Assembly (NCBI GenBank): GCA_018828145.1
Contig: JAHJWO010000007.1
Location: forward strand, 122,750 to 186,749
Origin: Alphaproteobacteria bacterium
GTDB taxonomy: Bacteria; Pseudomonadota; Alphaproteobacteria; Rhizobiales; Devosiaceae
Direction of reading: 5' to 3'
DNA: 64,000 bases
Below the pieces are notes generated by a model. It saw nothing but the letters and a program-made list of their open reading frames with translations, was not told the origin of the DNA and ran no database searches. Made by a program: the position numbers and the translations under genes. Shown in pieces: positions 37,232 through 45,857 of the stretch (within the stretch, counting starts at the first letter, position 1; each line of letters starts with the position of its first letter).

Positions 37232-38011
37232 ATGTTGCCCACGCGGCTCATTCGCTGTGCCATGGCGCTGTTTGCGCTGCTTGCTTCCGTGCTGCCGGCA
37301 GCGGCCGACGACATCACCTTCTCCGGCGAAGTCACCTATCGCGAGCGCATCGCCCTTCCTGCGGGCGTGGAACTCCGGATTACGCTGGTTGCCCTGCCGG
37401 GGGCGATACCCGTCGCCGGCGCCACCGCCGACACTGTCGGTCGGGCCAGTGCGCCGCTGCAATTTGCTCTCGACGTGCGCAGCAACGTCATCAGGCCCGA
37501 CCGTGATTATGGCCTTGTCGCCGAAATCCGCAGCGAGGGACGAACGCTCTTCCGCAGCCAGCAGCCCGTACCGGTCGATCCTGCGGCGCCCACCCATACT
37601 GTCATCCTGGTCACCCTCTCGCCAGATCCTCCCCATCAGCAGAAAGAGACCATCCTTCCGCCGGTCGAGACTCCCAATCCCCTGCTCGAAACCATCTGGA
37701 CCGTCACCAGCATCGGCGGTGAACCAACCCTGCCGGGGAGCAAGGTCACATTCTCGATTGCGGCCGACTACCGCGCCGGCGGCAATAGTGGCTGCAACAA
37801 CTACTTCACCGAAGCCGGCTTCACCGAACCGCCCCTGGCCTTCGGCCCCATCGCCGGTACGCGCATGGCTTGCGCCCCTGACATCATGGCCCAGGAGACC
37901 CGCTTCTTCGCCGCGCTCGGCGCTACCGTGGGTTACGAGCTTTCGGGCAACTCCCTCAAACTGGTCGACGCTGCAGGCGTGCCTCTGGTCGGCCTCGTCA
38001 GACAAGACTGA
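37232..38011 (+). CDS. exported YbaY-like / META-domain protein
   Basis: A 259-residue protein with a signal peptide ending near AAAD (about residue 25). The first domain (to about 130) resembles the YbaY lipoprotein-type beta fold (SGEVTYRERIALPAGVELRITL). The second is a META/HslJ-like domain (WTVTSIGGEPTLPGSKVTFSI, then GNSGCNNYF and GTRMAC). META proteins occur in the envelope and are linked to stress resistance, including heat and novobiocin in E. coli. No lipobox is obvious. The ATG at 37232 is spaced well from GGAG; another ATG four codons upstream overlaps that site. Confidence 0.75.
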   Translation: MLPTRLIRCAMALFALLASVLPAAADDITFSGEVTYRERIALPAGVELRITLVALPGAIPVAGATADTVGRASAPLQFALDVRSNVIRPDRDYGLVAEIRSEGRTLFRSQQPVPVDPAAPTHTVILVTLSPDPPHQQKETILPPVETPNPLLETIWTVTSIGGEPTLPGSKVTFSIAADYRAGGNSGCNNYFTEAGFTEPPLAFGPIAGTRMACAPDIMAQETRFFAALGATVGYELSGNSLKLVDAAGVPLVGLVRQD

Positions 38012-38066
38012 GGCTTTCCAACCCGGCTCCGTGTGGCTAGGCTCGGGCCACGTAACTGGGGCCACC

Positions 38067-38690
38067 ATGGATACCGCTCTTCTCGTCTCCCGCCTGCTCG
38101 ACGTCATCGAACGCGACATCGCCCCAGTGACCCGCAACGGCGTCGCGCGGGGCAACAAGCTCTTCGGTGCGGCTATCCTGCGGAAATCCGATTTGTCCGT
38201 AGTGGTCGCCGAGACCAACAACGAAATCGAAAATCCGCTCTGGCACGGCGAAATGCATGCCATCAAGCGTTTCTTCGAGCTGCCGGCGGATCAACGGCCT
38301 GACGTCAAGGATTGCCTGTTCCTCGCCACGCACGAACCCTGTTCGCTCTGCCTTTCGGGCATCACCTGGTCAGGCTTTGACAATTTCTACTACCTGTTCA
38401 GCCACGAAGACAGCCGGGACGCTTTCGCCATCTCCTACGACATCCAGATCCTGAAGGCTGTCTATGCGGTGCCCGATCCCGGCCAGGATTCGGTTCCACC
38501 CGACCGCCCGCTTTACAACCGTACCAATCGCTATTGGACCAGCCACAATATCGTGCAGATGATCGCCGGCCTCGACCGGGACCACCGCGAAGCCCTGCTC
38601 GGGCGTTTCGACGATCTGAATGGGCTCTATGGTGACCTCTCGGCCACCTACCAGAACGGCAAGGGTGCCAAGGGCATCCCCCTGGCCTGA
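38067..38690 (+). CDS. nucleoside/cytidine deaminase-superfamily protein
   Basis: A 207-residue protein with the zinc-binding motifs HGEMHA (the H-x-E of the family) and HEPCSLC (PCxxC). It therefore probably deaminates a nucleobase or nucleoside. The C-terminal 80 residues (NRTNRYWTSHNIVQMIAGLD) are longer than in guanine deaminase or tRNA adenosine deaminase families. Proximity to the purine island suggests a purine-related substrate, but it is separated by the META gene. The start has only a weak GGGG site. Confidence 0.75.
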   Translation: MDTALLVSRLLDVIERDIAPVTRNGVARGNKLFGAAILRKSDLSVVVAETNNEIENPLWHGEMHAIKRFFELPADQRPDVKDCLFLATHEPCSLCLSGITWSGFDNFYYLFSHEDSRDAFAISYDIQILKAVYAVPDPGQDSVPPDRPLYNRTNRYWTSHNIVQMIAGLDRDHREALLGRFDDLNGLYGDLSATYQNGKGAKGIPLA

Positions 38691-38691
38691 A

Positions 38692-38841
38692 CTACTGCTG
38701 GGTGACCGCGAGCGACACGAGTTCACTGCGCGGCACCTCGGCGAACGAGGCGGCGAAGGTCAGGAAGCTCAGCGCAATCGCAAAAAGCGCGGTGAGGAGG
38801 AACTGGGACATCTTGTTCAATCCGGGCATTAGGTGGCGCAT
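38692..38841 (-). CDS. possible small membrane or exported protein
   Basis: A 49-residue frame with a hydrophobic helix at about 13-33 (QFLLTALFAIALSFLTFAA) and a polar end. It is convergent with the deaminase gene. Candidate starts are ATG 38841 (AGAAGAG just upstream), 38829 and 38811. The frame also stays open to ATG 38889 because the initiation region is duplicated. I do not recognise a family. Confidence 0.4.
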   Translation of the reverse strand: MRHLMPGLNKMSQFLLTALFAIALSFLTFAASFAEVPRSELVSLAVTQQ

Positions 38842-38901
38842 GACTCTTCTGTTAGCCTCAGGGGTTTGAACGCCGAACCAATGGCGCATTAATCTTCTGT
38901 T
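38834..38901. repeat. 20-bp direct repeat pair carrying a start codon
   Basis: TGGCGCATGACTCTTCTGTT at 38834-38853 recurs as TGGCGCATTAATCTTCTGTT at 38882-38901, with 18 of 20 identical. On the minus strand each copy reads AACAGAAGA-NNN-ATGCGCCA, that is, a ribosome-site-like run followed by ATG. The copies are 48 bases (16 codons) apart and in the same frame. Confidence 0.75.
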
Positions 38902-38994
38902 CAGAATACCGGTTCCCGCATGTCAGCCATGTGAAGCGAACCAATCCTGCCAAGGCGCGTTCTGTTTCCGACCCATTCTTGGAAGGCCCAGAAG

Positions 38995-39768
38995 ATGTCG
39001 CAGATCGACACCGTTTCCCGCGCAGTACCCCAGCTCGCCATTTTCACCGACTTTGACGGCACGCTGGTAGAACTCGCGGAAACTCCCGATGCCATTGAAG
39101 TTGCCGACACGCTGCTTGAGGAGCTGCGGCACGCCATGCGCGAACTGGACAGCGCCTTTGCTGTCTTGACCGGTCGCGAGATCGCCGACATCGACAAATA
39201 TCTGGCGCCACTGCACCTGCCGGTCGCCGGCGCCCATGGCACACAGCGTCGACGCGCCGACGGCGTGCTCGAAGCCATAGACCCCGCGACAATCCGTGGT
39301 GCCGAAGCCATTGCGCAGTCCGTGCAGCCGCTGATCCTTGCCAATCCGGACTTGCTGCTGGAAAAGAAGGAGGGCGCTGTCGCCCTGCACTATCGCCAGG
39401 CGCCCGAGCTCGAGGCTGCCGTGCGAAGCGCCATGGAAGAAGCTGTTCGCGACACTGCGGGCTTCGGCCTGGTGCCGGGCAAAATGGTGCTCGAGGCACG
39501 CCCGCTCGGCGTCAGCAAGGGCGAGGCCCTGCGCGCCTTCATGCGCGAAGAACCGTTTATCGGTCGCACGCCTATCTTCATTGGCGATGACGTCACAGAC
39601 GAAGATGGCTTCATCGCTGCCCAGGACCTGGGCGGCGTCGGCATCAAGCTGGGCGACGGCGAAACCGCGGCACGCATGCGCATTCCCAATGTCGCCTCCG
39701 TGCATGCACTGATCCGGGGACTGGGAGACATCGCCGCGCGCGATCGCGAAACCGCACTGACACACTAA
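38995..39768 (+). CDS. otsB: trehalose-6-phosphate phosphatase
   Basis: A 257-residue HAD phosphatase that releases trehalose from trehalose 6-phosphate. HAD motif 1 is DFDGT at 19-23, motif 2 lies around VLTGRE, the OtsB cap has GAHGTQRR, and the later acidic motif is IGDDVTDEDGF. It is followed after 23 bases by otsA, giving a complete de novo trehalose pathway used for osmotic and desiccation protection. Confidence 0.95.
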   Translation: MSQIDTVSRAVPQLAIFTDFDGTLVELAETPDAIEVADTLLEELRHAMRELDSAFAVLTGREIADIDKYLAPLHLPVAGAHGTQRRRADGVLEAIDPATIRGAEAIAQSVQPLILANPDLLLEKKEGAVALHYRQAPELEAAVRSAMEEAVRDTAGFGLVPGKMVLEARPLGVSKGEALRAFMREEPFIGRTPIFIGDDVTDEDGFIAAQDLGGVGIKLGDGETAARMRIPNVASVHALIRGLGDIAARDRETALTH

Positions 39769-39791
39769 ACTGGACTGACTGGGGGCATTGC

Positions 39792-41207
39792 ATGAGCCGA
39801 ATTATCGTTGTTTCGAACCGTACGCCGGGCAAGGGTCCGGCGGCAGGCGGCTTGGCCGTGGCCCTGCGCAAGGTCTTGGCCGAGCGCGAGGGCTTCTGGT
39901 TCGGCTGGTCGGGAAAGCTGGTCGAGAGCCCCGCGCCGACCGCTCGTATCGAAGATATCGATGGCCTCTCCGTCGCCCAGATTGACCTGACCCGCGACGA
40001 TCATCACGCCTATTATGCCGGCTTCTCCAACTCGATCCTTTGGCCGAGCTTTCACCTTCGCCTCGACCTCGCGACCATTGAGGCGCACTGGTATGAGGGC
40101 TACAGGCGGGTCAACCTGCAGTTCGCCCGCGCGCTGCTGCCGCTGCTCAAGCCCGACGACATCATCTGGGTGCACGATTATCACCTGATCCCGCTGGCCA
40201 GCGAGCTGCGCAACCTGGGCGTGCGCAACCGCATCGGGTTCTATCTGCACATCCCCTTCCCGACCACCGACGCACTCTACGCCATTCCGCACCACCAGGA
40301 GCTGATGCGGGACCTGTCGCGCTACGACCTGGTCGGCATGCAGGCCAATCGCGATGTTGCCGCCTTCACCGAATTTGCCGAACACCAGACCCCCTCGACG
40401 CTGTCGGGATCTCCGCTGCAATCGGTCGATTTCGGCCGCACCGAGGTCGCCGCCTTTCCCATCGGTTCCGACCCCGACGCGTTCGCCCGCCTTGCCGTCA
40501 GCCCCGCCGCCACCAAGATGATCAGGCGCATGGAGCGCGTCATGGGTGAGCAGGAACTCGTTCTGGGCGTCGACCGGCTCGACTATTCCAAGGGCCTGCC
40601 ACAACGGGTCGAGGCCTATGAGAAGCTCCTCGCCAACAACAGCCGCTTCCGCCGACTGGTGCATATGCTCCAGGTGGCGCCGCCCTCGCGCGACAGCATC
40701 AAGGAATACCAGGAAACCAGCGACACGCTGGACGCCATGTGCGGCCGGGTGATGGGGCGCTTTGCCGAGCCCGACTGGCAGCCGCTGACCTATGTGAAGC
40801 GCGCCTACGGCCAGGCGAGCCTGGCCGGGCTTTACCGGCTGGCCCGCGTCGGCCTCGTAACGCCCCTGCGCGACGGCATGAACCTCGTCGCCCATGAATA
40901 TGTCGGCTCGCAAAACCCTGACGACCCCGGCGTGCTGGTGCTGTCCCGCTTTGCCGGCGCCGCCGAGATTTTCGAGGATGCCATTCTGGTCAATCCCTTT
41001 GATACCGATGAAACGGCCGAGGCCCTGCGCATGGCGCTCGACATGTCTCTCGATGAACGAAAGCAACGCTGGCAGTCGCTCATGGCCTCGGCACGCAAGC
41101 ACAATATCGACAACTGGAGCCAGAGCTTCCTCGAACGACTGGCCCCGGCAAGTGCACGCGACGGTACGTCGACGCGGGATATTCTCTATCTGGCGTCGGT
41201 CGCTTAA
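39792..41207 (+). CDS. otsA: trehalose-6-phosphate synthase
   Basis: A 471-residue retaining GT20 enzyme using UDP-glucose and glucose 6-phosphate. Visible are SNRTPGKGPAAGGLAVAL at the N-terminus, the HDYHLIPLA and GFYLHIPFPT segments, LGVDRLDYSKGLPQR and VTPLRDGMNLVAHEY. A GGGGG site precedes the ATG. It sits 23 bases after otsB. A short GC hairpin (41214-41232) follows the stop but has no T-run. Confidence 0.95.
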   Translation: MSRIIVVSNRTPGKGPAAGGLAVALRKVLAEREGFWFGWSGKLVESPAPTARIEDIDGLSVAQIDLTRDDHHAYYAGFSNSILWPSFHLRLDLATIEAHWYEGYRRVNLQFARALLPLLKPDDIIWVHDYHLIPLASELRNLGVRNRIGFYLHIPFPTTDALYAIPHHQELMRDLSRYDLVGMQANRDVAAFTEFAEHQTPSTLSGSPLQSVDFGRTEVAAFPIGSDPDAFARLAVSPAATKMIRRMERVMGEQELVLGVDRLDYSKGLPQRVEAYEKLLANNSRFRRLVHMLQVAPPSRDSIKEYQETSDTLDAMCGRVMGRFAEPDWQPLTYVKRAYGQASLAGLYRLARVGLVTPLRDGMNLVAHEYVGSQNPDDPGVLVLSRFAGAAEIFEDAILVNPFDTDETAEALRMALDMSLDERKQRWQSLMASARKHNIDNWSQSFLERLAPASARDGTSTRDILYLASVA

Positions 41208-41357
41208 CACCCGAGGCGCCTGATGGGCGCCTTACCAAATCGTCATCCACCTCTCTGCCTTGTAACGCCTCTTTTGCGCTGCAGGGCAGTATCACATTCC
41301 CATGATGCCGGCGTTTAGCCGGGTATGGCCCGATCCGGTGCAGCAAAGGAATGCAAG

Positions 41358-42206
41358 ATGACCAGGATAAATCGTCGTGACGCCTTCAAGGCCGTTGCCG
41401 TAACCGCCTCGGGTGGATTGCTGATGAGCCAGCAGGCCTTCGCGCAGGAGGCCGGCGCCACAGTTACCCAGACCGCGGCCCTGCTGCAGGGCGCCGATGT
41501 CTGCGCCATCATCCCCGAAGTGACCGAAGGCCCCTATTATTTCGATCCGGCTATGGAGCGGGTCGACATCACCGAGGGCCGTCCCGGCCTTCCGACCCGC
41601 ATTCGCCTGCAGGTGGTCGACGGCGCCTGCGCGCCGATGCCCGGCGCCCGCGTCGACATCTGGCATTGCGACGCCACTGGCGTCTATTCGGGCTATGCCG
41701 GCCAGGGTGACGATGGCTCGGTCGACACGACCGGCCAGACCTTCATGCGCGGCACCCAGTTCGCCGACGACAATGGCATCGTCGAATTCGAAACGGTCTA
41801 TCCCAGCTGGTATCGCGGGCGCACGACCCATGTGCATTTCAAGATCTTCCTCGACGAAACCAATATCCTCACCGGTCAGATCTTCTTTCCCGATGCGCTG
41901 AGCGAATACATCTACCTCAACGTGGCGCCCTACAATGATCGGGCCGGAACCCGCGATACGCTCAATTCCAATGACAGCATTGCCGCCCAGTCGACGCGCG
42001 CCGCCTTCGCCTTCATCAAGGAACTGGAGCAGGAATATCTCGTCGCCATGATCGTCGGGGTCGATCCGACCGCCAGCTCGGCCGTGGGCTTCTCCATGGG
42101 TGGCGGCAATCGCCCCGCCGGCGGCCAACCACCCGGTGGTGGCCAGGGCGGCCCCACCGGAGCGGCAGATCGCACCGCAATGACTCCGGCGGTGAAGGGA
42201 CTGTAA
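41358..42206 (+). CDS. Tat-exported intradiol ring-cleavage dioxygenase-like protein
   Basis: A 282-residue protein. The N-terminus INRRDAFKAVAVTASGG fits a twin-arginine signal, ending near AFAQ. The core matches intradiol dioxygenases: EGPYYFDPAMER gives the first iron Tyr, DIWHCDATGVYSGY the central strand, and YPSWYRGRTTHVHFKI the second Tyr and two His ligands. The family oxidises catechol-type rings with Fe(III). The last 30 residues are Gly/Pro rich (GGGNRPAGGQPPGGGQGG). Export is unusual for catabolic dioxygenases and suggests an envelope or extracellular aromatic substrate. AAAGGA precedes the ATG at 41358. Confidence 0.8.
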   Translation: MTRINRRDAFKAVAVTASGGLLMSQQAFAQEAGATVTQTAALLQGADVCAIIPEVTEGPYYFDPAMERVDITEGRPGLPTRIRLQVVDGACAPMPGARVDIWHCDATGVYSGYAGQGDDGSVDTTGQTFMRGTQFADDNGIVEFETVYPSWYRGRTTHVHFKIFLDETNILTGQIFFPDALSEYIYLNVAPYNDRAGTRDTLNSNDSIAAQSTRAAFAFIKELEQEYLVAMIVGVDPTASSAVGFSMGGGNRPAGGQPPGGGQGGPTGAADRTAMTPAVKGL

Positions 42207-42208
42207 GC

Positions 42209-43096
42209 CTACTTCACCCAGGGGCTGCCGGACGCCGCCAGCAGGGTGACCAGCATCTGGTTCATTGGCGTCGCGATGCCGTGCTTGTGGCCGAGCCGGA
42301 CGATCACGCCATTGCGCGCATCGATTTCCATCCGGTTGCCGGCCAGCCGGTCGGCATGGATGGAGCCCCCTGTCGACCCCTCCGCCATGTTGCGGGCATT
42401 GGCCACCGTGGACTCGACCACGCTGTCCGCAATATCGGCGCCTTCGGCCCGCCCCACGGCCGCACATTCTTCGGCCAGCCCCCGCACGATGGCTTCGAGG
42501 TCCGCACTCCAGACCGGACCTGTCGCCCGCAGCGTCAGCGCCGGGACAATGGCAGCGCAATTGCCGCACAGCTTGACCCAGGCCTGCGACAGGAAATCGG
42601 CATGGGCCCTCGCTTCGATTTCGGTATGGGCAAACAAGGCCACAAGATCGTCGCCATTCGGTCCCGCCGGCACGGCGATGATGCCATGCCGGCTCTGCAC
42701 GATCCGTCCCGGCGCGCTGCGTGCGGCCGGCAGGTTGATCATCACGGGAACCAGGCGCTCGGCCGGGACGAGGTGGGAAAACAACCGGACATGCTCCACC
42801 CCGTTCTGGGTGATGGCGACCCGCGTATGGGCATCCACCAGATGATCCAGCCAGGGCCTGGTCGAGTCGACATCATAAGTCTTGGTCGCAACCAGCACCC
42901 AATCGACCGGCCGCGCCAGGGCCGGGTCCGTCAGCACCTTGGGGCGCGCGGTGATCACCCCGCTCGGCGTCTCGACCCTCAGATCATCCAGCGGCGTGCG
43001 GGCGCAGATGGTGATCGCAAGAGCTGGGTCCTGCGCCAACCATGCGGCGACGGTACCGCCGATCGCGCCCGGTCCGATGACTGCGATTGTCGTCAT
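42209..43096 (-). CDS. ketopantoate reductase-family oxidoreductase
   Basis: A 295-residue ApbA/PanE-like protein. GPGAIGG near the N-terminus binds NADP, VATKTYD and TQNGVEH lie in the active-site cleft, and the C-terminal helical domain has SQAWVKLCGN and PMNQMLVTLL. The family reduces 2-dehydropantoate to pantoate for CoA synthesis, but distant members act on other 2-oxo acids. Start ATG 43096 has GGAG at good spacing; TTG 43108 is less likely. It stands downstream of the RhlE terminator and probably has its own promoter. Confidence 0.78.
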   Translation of the reverse strand: MTTIAVIGPGAIGGTVAAWLAQDPALAITICARTPLDDLRVETPSGVITARPKVLTDPALARPVDWVLVATKTYDVDSTRPWLDHLVDAHTRVAITQNGVEHVRLFSHLVPAERLVPVMINLPAARSAPGRIVQSRHGIIAVPAGPNGDDLVALFAHTEIEARAHADFLSQAWVKLCGNCAAIVPALTLRATGPVWSADLEAIVRGLAEECAAVGRAEGADIADSVVESTVANARNMAEGSTGGSIHADRLAGNRMEIDARNGVIVRLGHKHGIATPMNQMLVTLLAASGSPWVK

Positions 43097-43109
43097 GCTC
43101 AGCTCCAAA

Positions 43110-43138
43110 CAAAAAAAGGGCGGCCCGAGGGCCGCCCT
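43110..43138 (-). terminator. intrinsic terminator of the RhlE helicase gene
   Basis: On the minus strand GGGCGGCC, a four-base loop and GGCCGCCC are followed by seven T. It lies 21 bases after the helicase stop codon. Confidence 0.9.
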
Positions 43139-43158
43139 TGGTCTATTCGATTTTGGCG

Positions 43159-44730
43159 CTAAGCGCGACCGCGCTGGCGATCGGCATTGGAGCGGCCATT
43201 GCTGCGAGCCGCTTCCTTCTGCGTCTTGCCCCAGCGCTGCTTGGTCTTGTCGCCAGCCGGCTTGTTGTTAGCCATCGGCTTGCCGGTTTCCATGTCGCGG
43301 CGCACGCCGCGCGCCGGGGCGCCGCCCTCTGCCGGACGGGTGCGCGGAGCGCTGTCCGGACGGGCGCGCGTCGCATCGACAGGACGGGCACGCGGGGTGT
43401 CCGACGGCTGGTGATGCGGCTGGCTGCGGCCACCGACATCCTTGGCGAATTCGGCGAAGGGACGACGCTCGGCGGGCGAGCGGCGGTCAGCCTGCGGCGC
43501 ACGCGGATTCTTGGAAGAACGCGGACCGGGACGGCCACCGCTTGGCTTCTTGTAGGCCGAGCGCGGCGCTTCCACGACGCCGGTTTCATTGGCCAGGTGC
43601 AGGTCGCCCGTATAGGGCAGCGTGCGGCGGATCAGGCGTTCCACATCGCGCAGCTTGCCGCGCTCGGTGCCGTCACACAGGGTGATGGCAATGCCCGAGG
43701 CGCCGTTGCGGCCAGTGCGGCCGATGCGGTGGACATAGTTTTCCGGATCGTCGGGCAACTCGTAGTTCACCACATGAGTGATGCCGGGCACGTCGATGCC
43801 GCGGGCGGCAATGTCGGTAGCCACGAGAATGCGGACGTCGCCGGTAGTGAAGCCCTTGAGGGCGGCCTGGCGTGCATTCTGGCTCTTGTTGCCATGGATC
43901 GCCGCGGCCTTGTGGCCGTCGATCTCGAGGTTCTTGGCGACGCGGTCGGCGCCATGCTTGGTGCGCGAGAAGATGATCACACGTTCCATGTTCTCGGTCT
44001 CGCTGGCCAGCAGCTCATTGAGCACGCCGCGCTTGGCCTTGGCACCGGAAAGGATCACGCGCTGGTCGATCTTGACCACGGTGGAGCCGGCAACCGACGC
44101 ATCGACGCGCACCGGATCCTGCAGCAGGCTCTTGGCCAGATCTGCAACTTCCGGGGCCATGGTGGCCGAGAACATCATGGTATGGCGCTTCATGCCGATC
44201 GCCTTGACCACGGCACGAACCGGGGCAATGAAGCCCATGTCGAGCATCCGGTCGGCTTCGTCGAGCACCAGCCAGCGGGTTTCGTTGAGCTTGATCTTGC
44301 CGTCGTCCATCAGGTCCTTGAGGCGGCCCGGGGTGGCGACGACGATATCGACGCCGCGCTCGAGGCGCTTGACCTGATGGTAGCGCGACACGCCGCCCAG
44401 CAGCAGCACGGTATCAAGCTTCATCTTGCTGCCAGCAAACTTGCGGATGGCTTCGTCGATCTGGACGGCCAGCTCACGCGTCGGGGCAAGGATGAGGGCG
44501 CGGGTGGTCAGCGGCCGCGGACGGCCGGTGAGGGTCAGGATGCCGGCCAGGATCGGCAGACCGAAGGCCGCCGTCTTGCCCGAACCGGTCTGGGCGATGC
44601 CCATCATGTCCCGGCCTTCGAGCAGCTTGGGAATGGCCTGGGCCTGGATCTTGGTGGGCTCGGTAAAGCCGCCGGCAGTCAGGCTGTCGGTGAGTACGGT
44701 CGGCAGGCCGAGAGAAATGAAGTCGTTCAA
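43159..44730 (-). CDS. DEAD-box RNA helicase, RhlE type
   Basis: About 523 residues. The helicase core has the Q-motif segment GGFTEPTKIQAQAI, AQTGSGKTAA, PTRELAVQI, DEADRMLDMGF, MFSAT, ATDIAARGID and HRIGRTGR. The last 120 residues are a low-complexity Arg/Pro/Lys tail that may bind RNA. It remodels RNA in ribosome assembly or decay, often in the cold. Homologues begin just before NDFISLGL, which points to a TTG start at 44730 with a weak AGAAAGACG site; an ATG at 44784 is the alternative. A strong terminator follows. Confidence 0.88.
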   Translation of the reverse strand: MNDFISLGLPTVLTDSLTAGGFTEPTKIQAQAIPKLLEGRDMMGIAQTGSGKTAAFGLPILAGILTLTGRPRPLTTRALILAPTRELAVQIDEAIRKFAGSKMKLDTVLLLGGVSRYHQVKRLERGVDIVVATPGRLKDLMDDGKIKLNETRWLVLDEADRMLDMGFIAPVRAVVKAIGMKRHTMMFSATMAPEVADLAKSLLQDPVRVDASVAGSTVVKIDQRVILSGAKAKRGVLNELLASETENMERVIIFSRTKHGADRVAKNLEIDGHKAAAIHGNKSQNARQAALKGFTTGDVRILVATDIAARGIDVPGITHVVNYELPDDPENYVHRIGRTGRNGASGIAITLCDGTERGKLRDVERLIRRTLPYTGDLHLANETGVVEAPRSAYKKPSGGRPGPRSSKNPRAPQADRRSPAERRPFAEFAKDVGGRSQPHHQPSDTPRARPVDATRARPDSAPRTRPAEGGAPARGVRRDMETGKPMANNKPAGDKTKQRWGKTQKEAARSNGRSNADRQRGRA

Positions 44731-45068
44731 AAGACACGTCTTTCTGCGCCGATATGGCGCTGCAACGCGCGCAGGACCATGCAAGCGCGCATGTCGCCGG
44801 ACGCAATGCGTCGGCGGGTCAACAGGTGCAATCGGGCGATAAAAGGGAGATATCGCGCGGGTGCTGGCTCGAACCCGGACAAACTGTTTCCGGGCTGACT
44901 TCGCCGCTCACCGCAGGGGATAAGAAGAGAAGTCCGTCGCGATTATGATGTGCTGGGCTCAAGCCTCAGCCGCGACGATGCAGCTGATATGGGCGAAGGC
45001 GCCTGAAATAGCAAGGATATTCGCGGCGGGCCGCTGCATGACGGGGTTGCAGGGATTTCGGATTCCCC
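44731..45068. other. 338-base gap upstream of rhlE
   Basis: It contains the leader and promoter of the helicase gene and the tail of the Mo-oxidoreductase gene. A short direct complement AAAGACGTGTCTTT around 44731-44745 could form a hairpin at the helicase ribosome site. I see no RNA gene or other reading frame. Confidence 0.45.
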
Positions 45069-45857
45069 TCAAATCCCGCCATACCAGTCATAACCCTGGT
45101 CCGGCCAATAGCCGCCCTTGCCCTGGCCGAACGGCGACAGGTCATCGACCAGCTCGATCGTGTGCAGGTATTTGGGCTGCTTGTAGCCCAGCGCCCGCTC
45201 AATACGCAGGCGGATCGGCGCACCATTGGACACCGGCAGCACCTGGTCGTTGAGGCCATAGCTGAGGATGGTTTGGGGGTGGTAGGCGTCGATCAGGTCG
45301 GAGCTCTCATAGTAGAGAATGTCCCCGCTGAGCGTCCTCTGGATATTGTCAAAGCAGTGATAGACGCAGAACCGCGCTTCCGACTTCACCCCGGCCATGT
45401 CGAGGATCGGCCCCAGTGGTGTGCCGGTCCATTTGGCAATGCAGCTCCAACCCTCGACGCAGTCATGGCGCGTGATCTGGCTGCGCGCGGGCATATTGCG
45501 CAATTCCTCAAGCGAGAAGCTCACCTCGCGCTCCACCATGCCTTTGACGGTGAGCTTGTAGTTGGCGAAGTTCTGCGCCTGCAGGAACATGTATTCCGGC
45601 GTGCTCGGCTCCACCGAGCCATTGGGCTTCATGCCCTGGCGGATCTCGCTGGCCGAATATTCGCGCGCCAGCGTCTGTGCCCCGATCAACTGTCGCTGCA
45701 CCTGATAGGTCAGGACATTGGCCTGTTCCATGACCTTGCGGACCTGGTTCTCCTTCGACCCGAGAAAGTCGAACTGGTTGCAGCCCGCCAGCACCAGCCC
45801 GGACCCTGCAATGGCCGAGCTGCGCAGGAAGTTGCGGCGTGTGATCAGCCGGCTCAT
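45069..45857 (-). CDS. yedY1: YedY1/MsrP-like molybdopterin oxidoreductase, Tat lipoprotein
   Basis: A 262-residue sulfite-oxidase-fold protein. TRRNFLR at 6-12 is a Tat signal and LAGC at 23-26 is a lipobox, so it is probably a folded, lipid-anchored periplasmic enzyme. Cys133 in RHDCVEGWSC is the expected molybdenum ligand. MsrP relatives reduce methionine sulfoxide in oxidised periplasmic proteins. The ATG overlaps the cytochrome b gene stop as ATGA, so the two form an enzyme and its quinol-linked electron donor. In Azospira the equivalent YedY1 acts with the Met-rich MrpX; the same three genes lie together here. Confidence 0.75.
   Translation of the reverse strand: MSRLITRRNFLRSSAIAGSGLVLAGCNQFDFLGSKENQVRKVMEQANVLTYQVQRQLIGAQTLAREYSASEIRQGMKPNGSVEPSTPEYMFLQAQNFANYKLTVKGMVEREVSFSLEELRNMPARSQITRHDCVEGWSCIAKWTGTPLGPILDMAGVKSEARFCVYHCFDNIQRTLSGDILYYESSDLIDAYHPQTILSYGLNDQVLPVSNGAPIRLRIERALGYKQPKYLHTIELVDDLSPFGQGKGGYWPDQGYDWYGGI

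Noticed and set aside
41214..41232. GGCGCC hairpin after otsA as a rho-independent terminator
   Set aside because: The short stem is not followed by a T-run on the plus strand.
44855..44890. T-loop-like GGTTCGAGCC on the minus strand, suggestive of a tRNA
   Set aside because: Flanking bases cannot form a T-stem, and no acceptor or anticodon arm is present.
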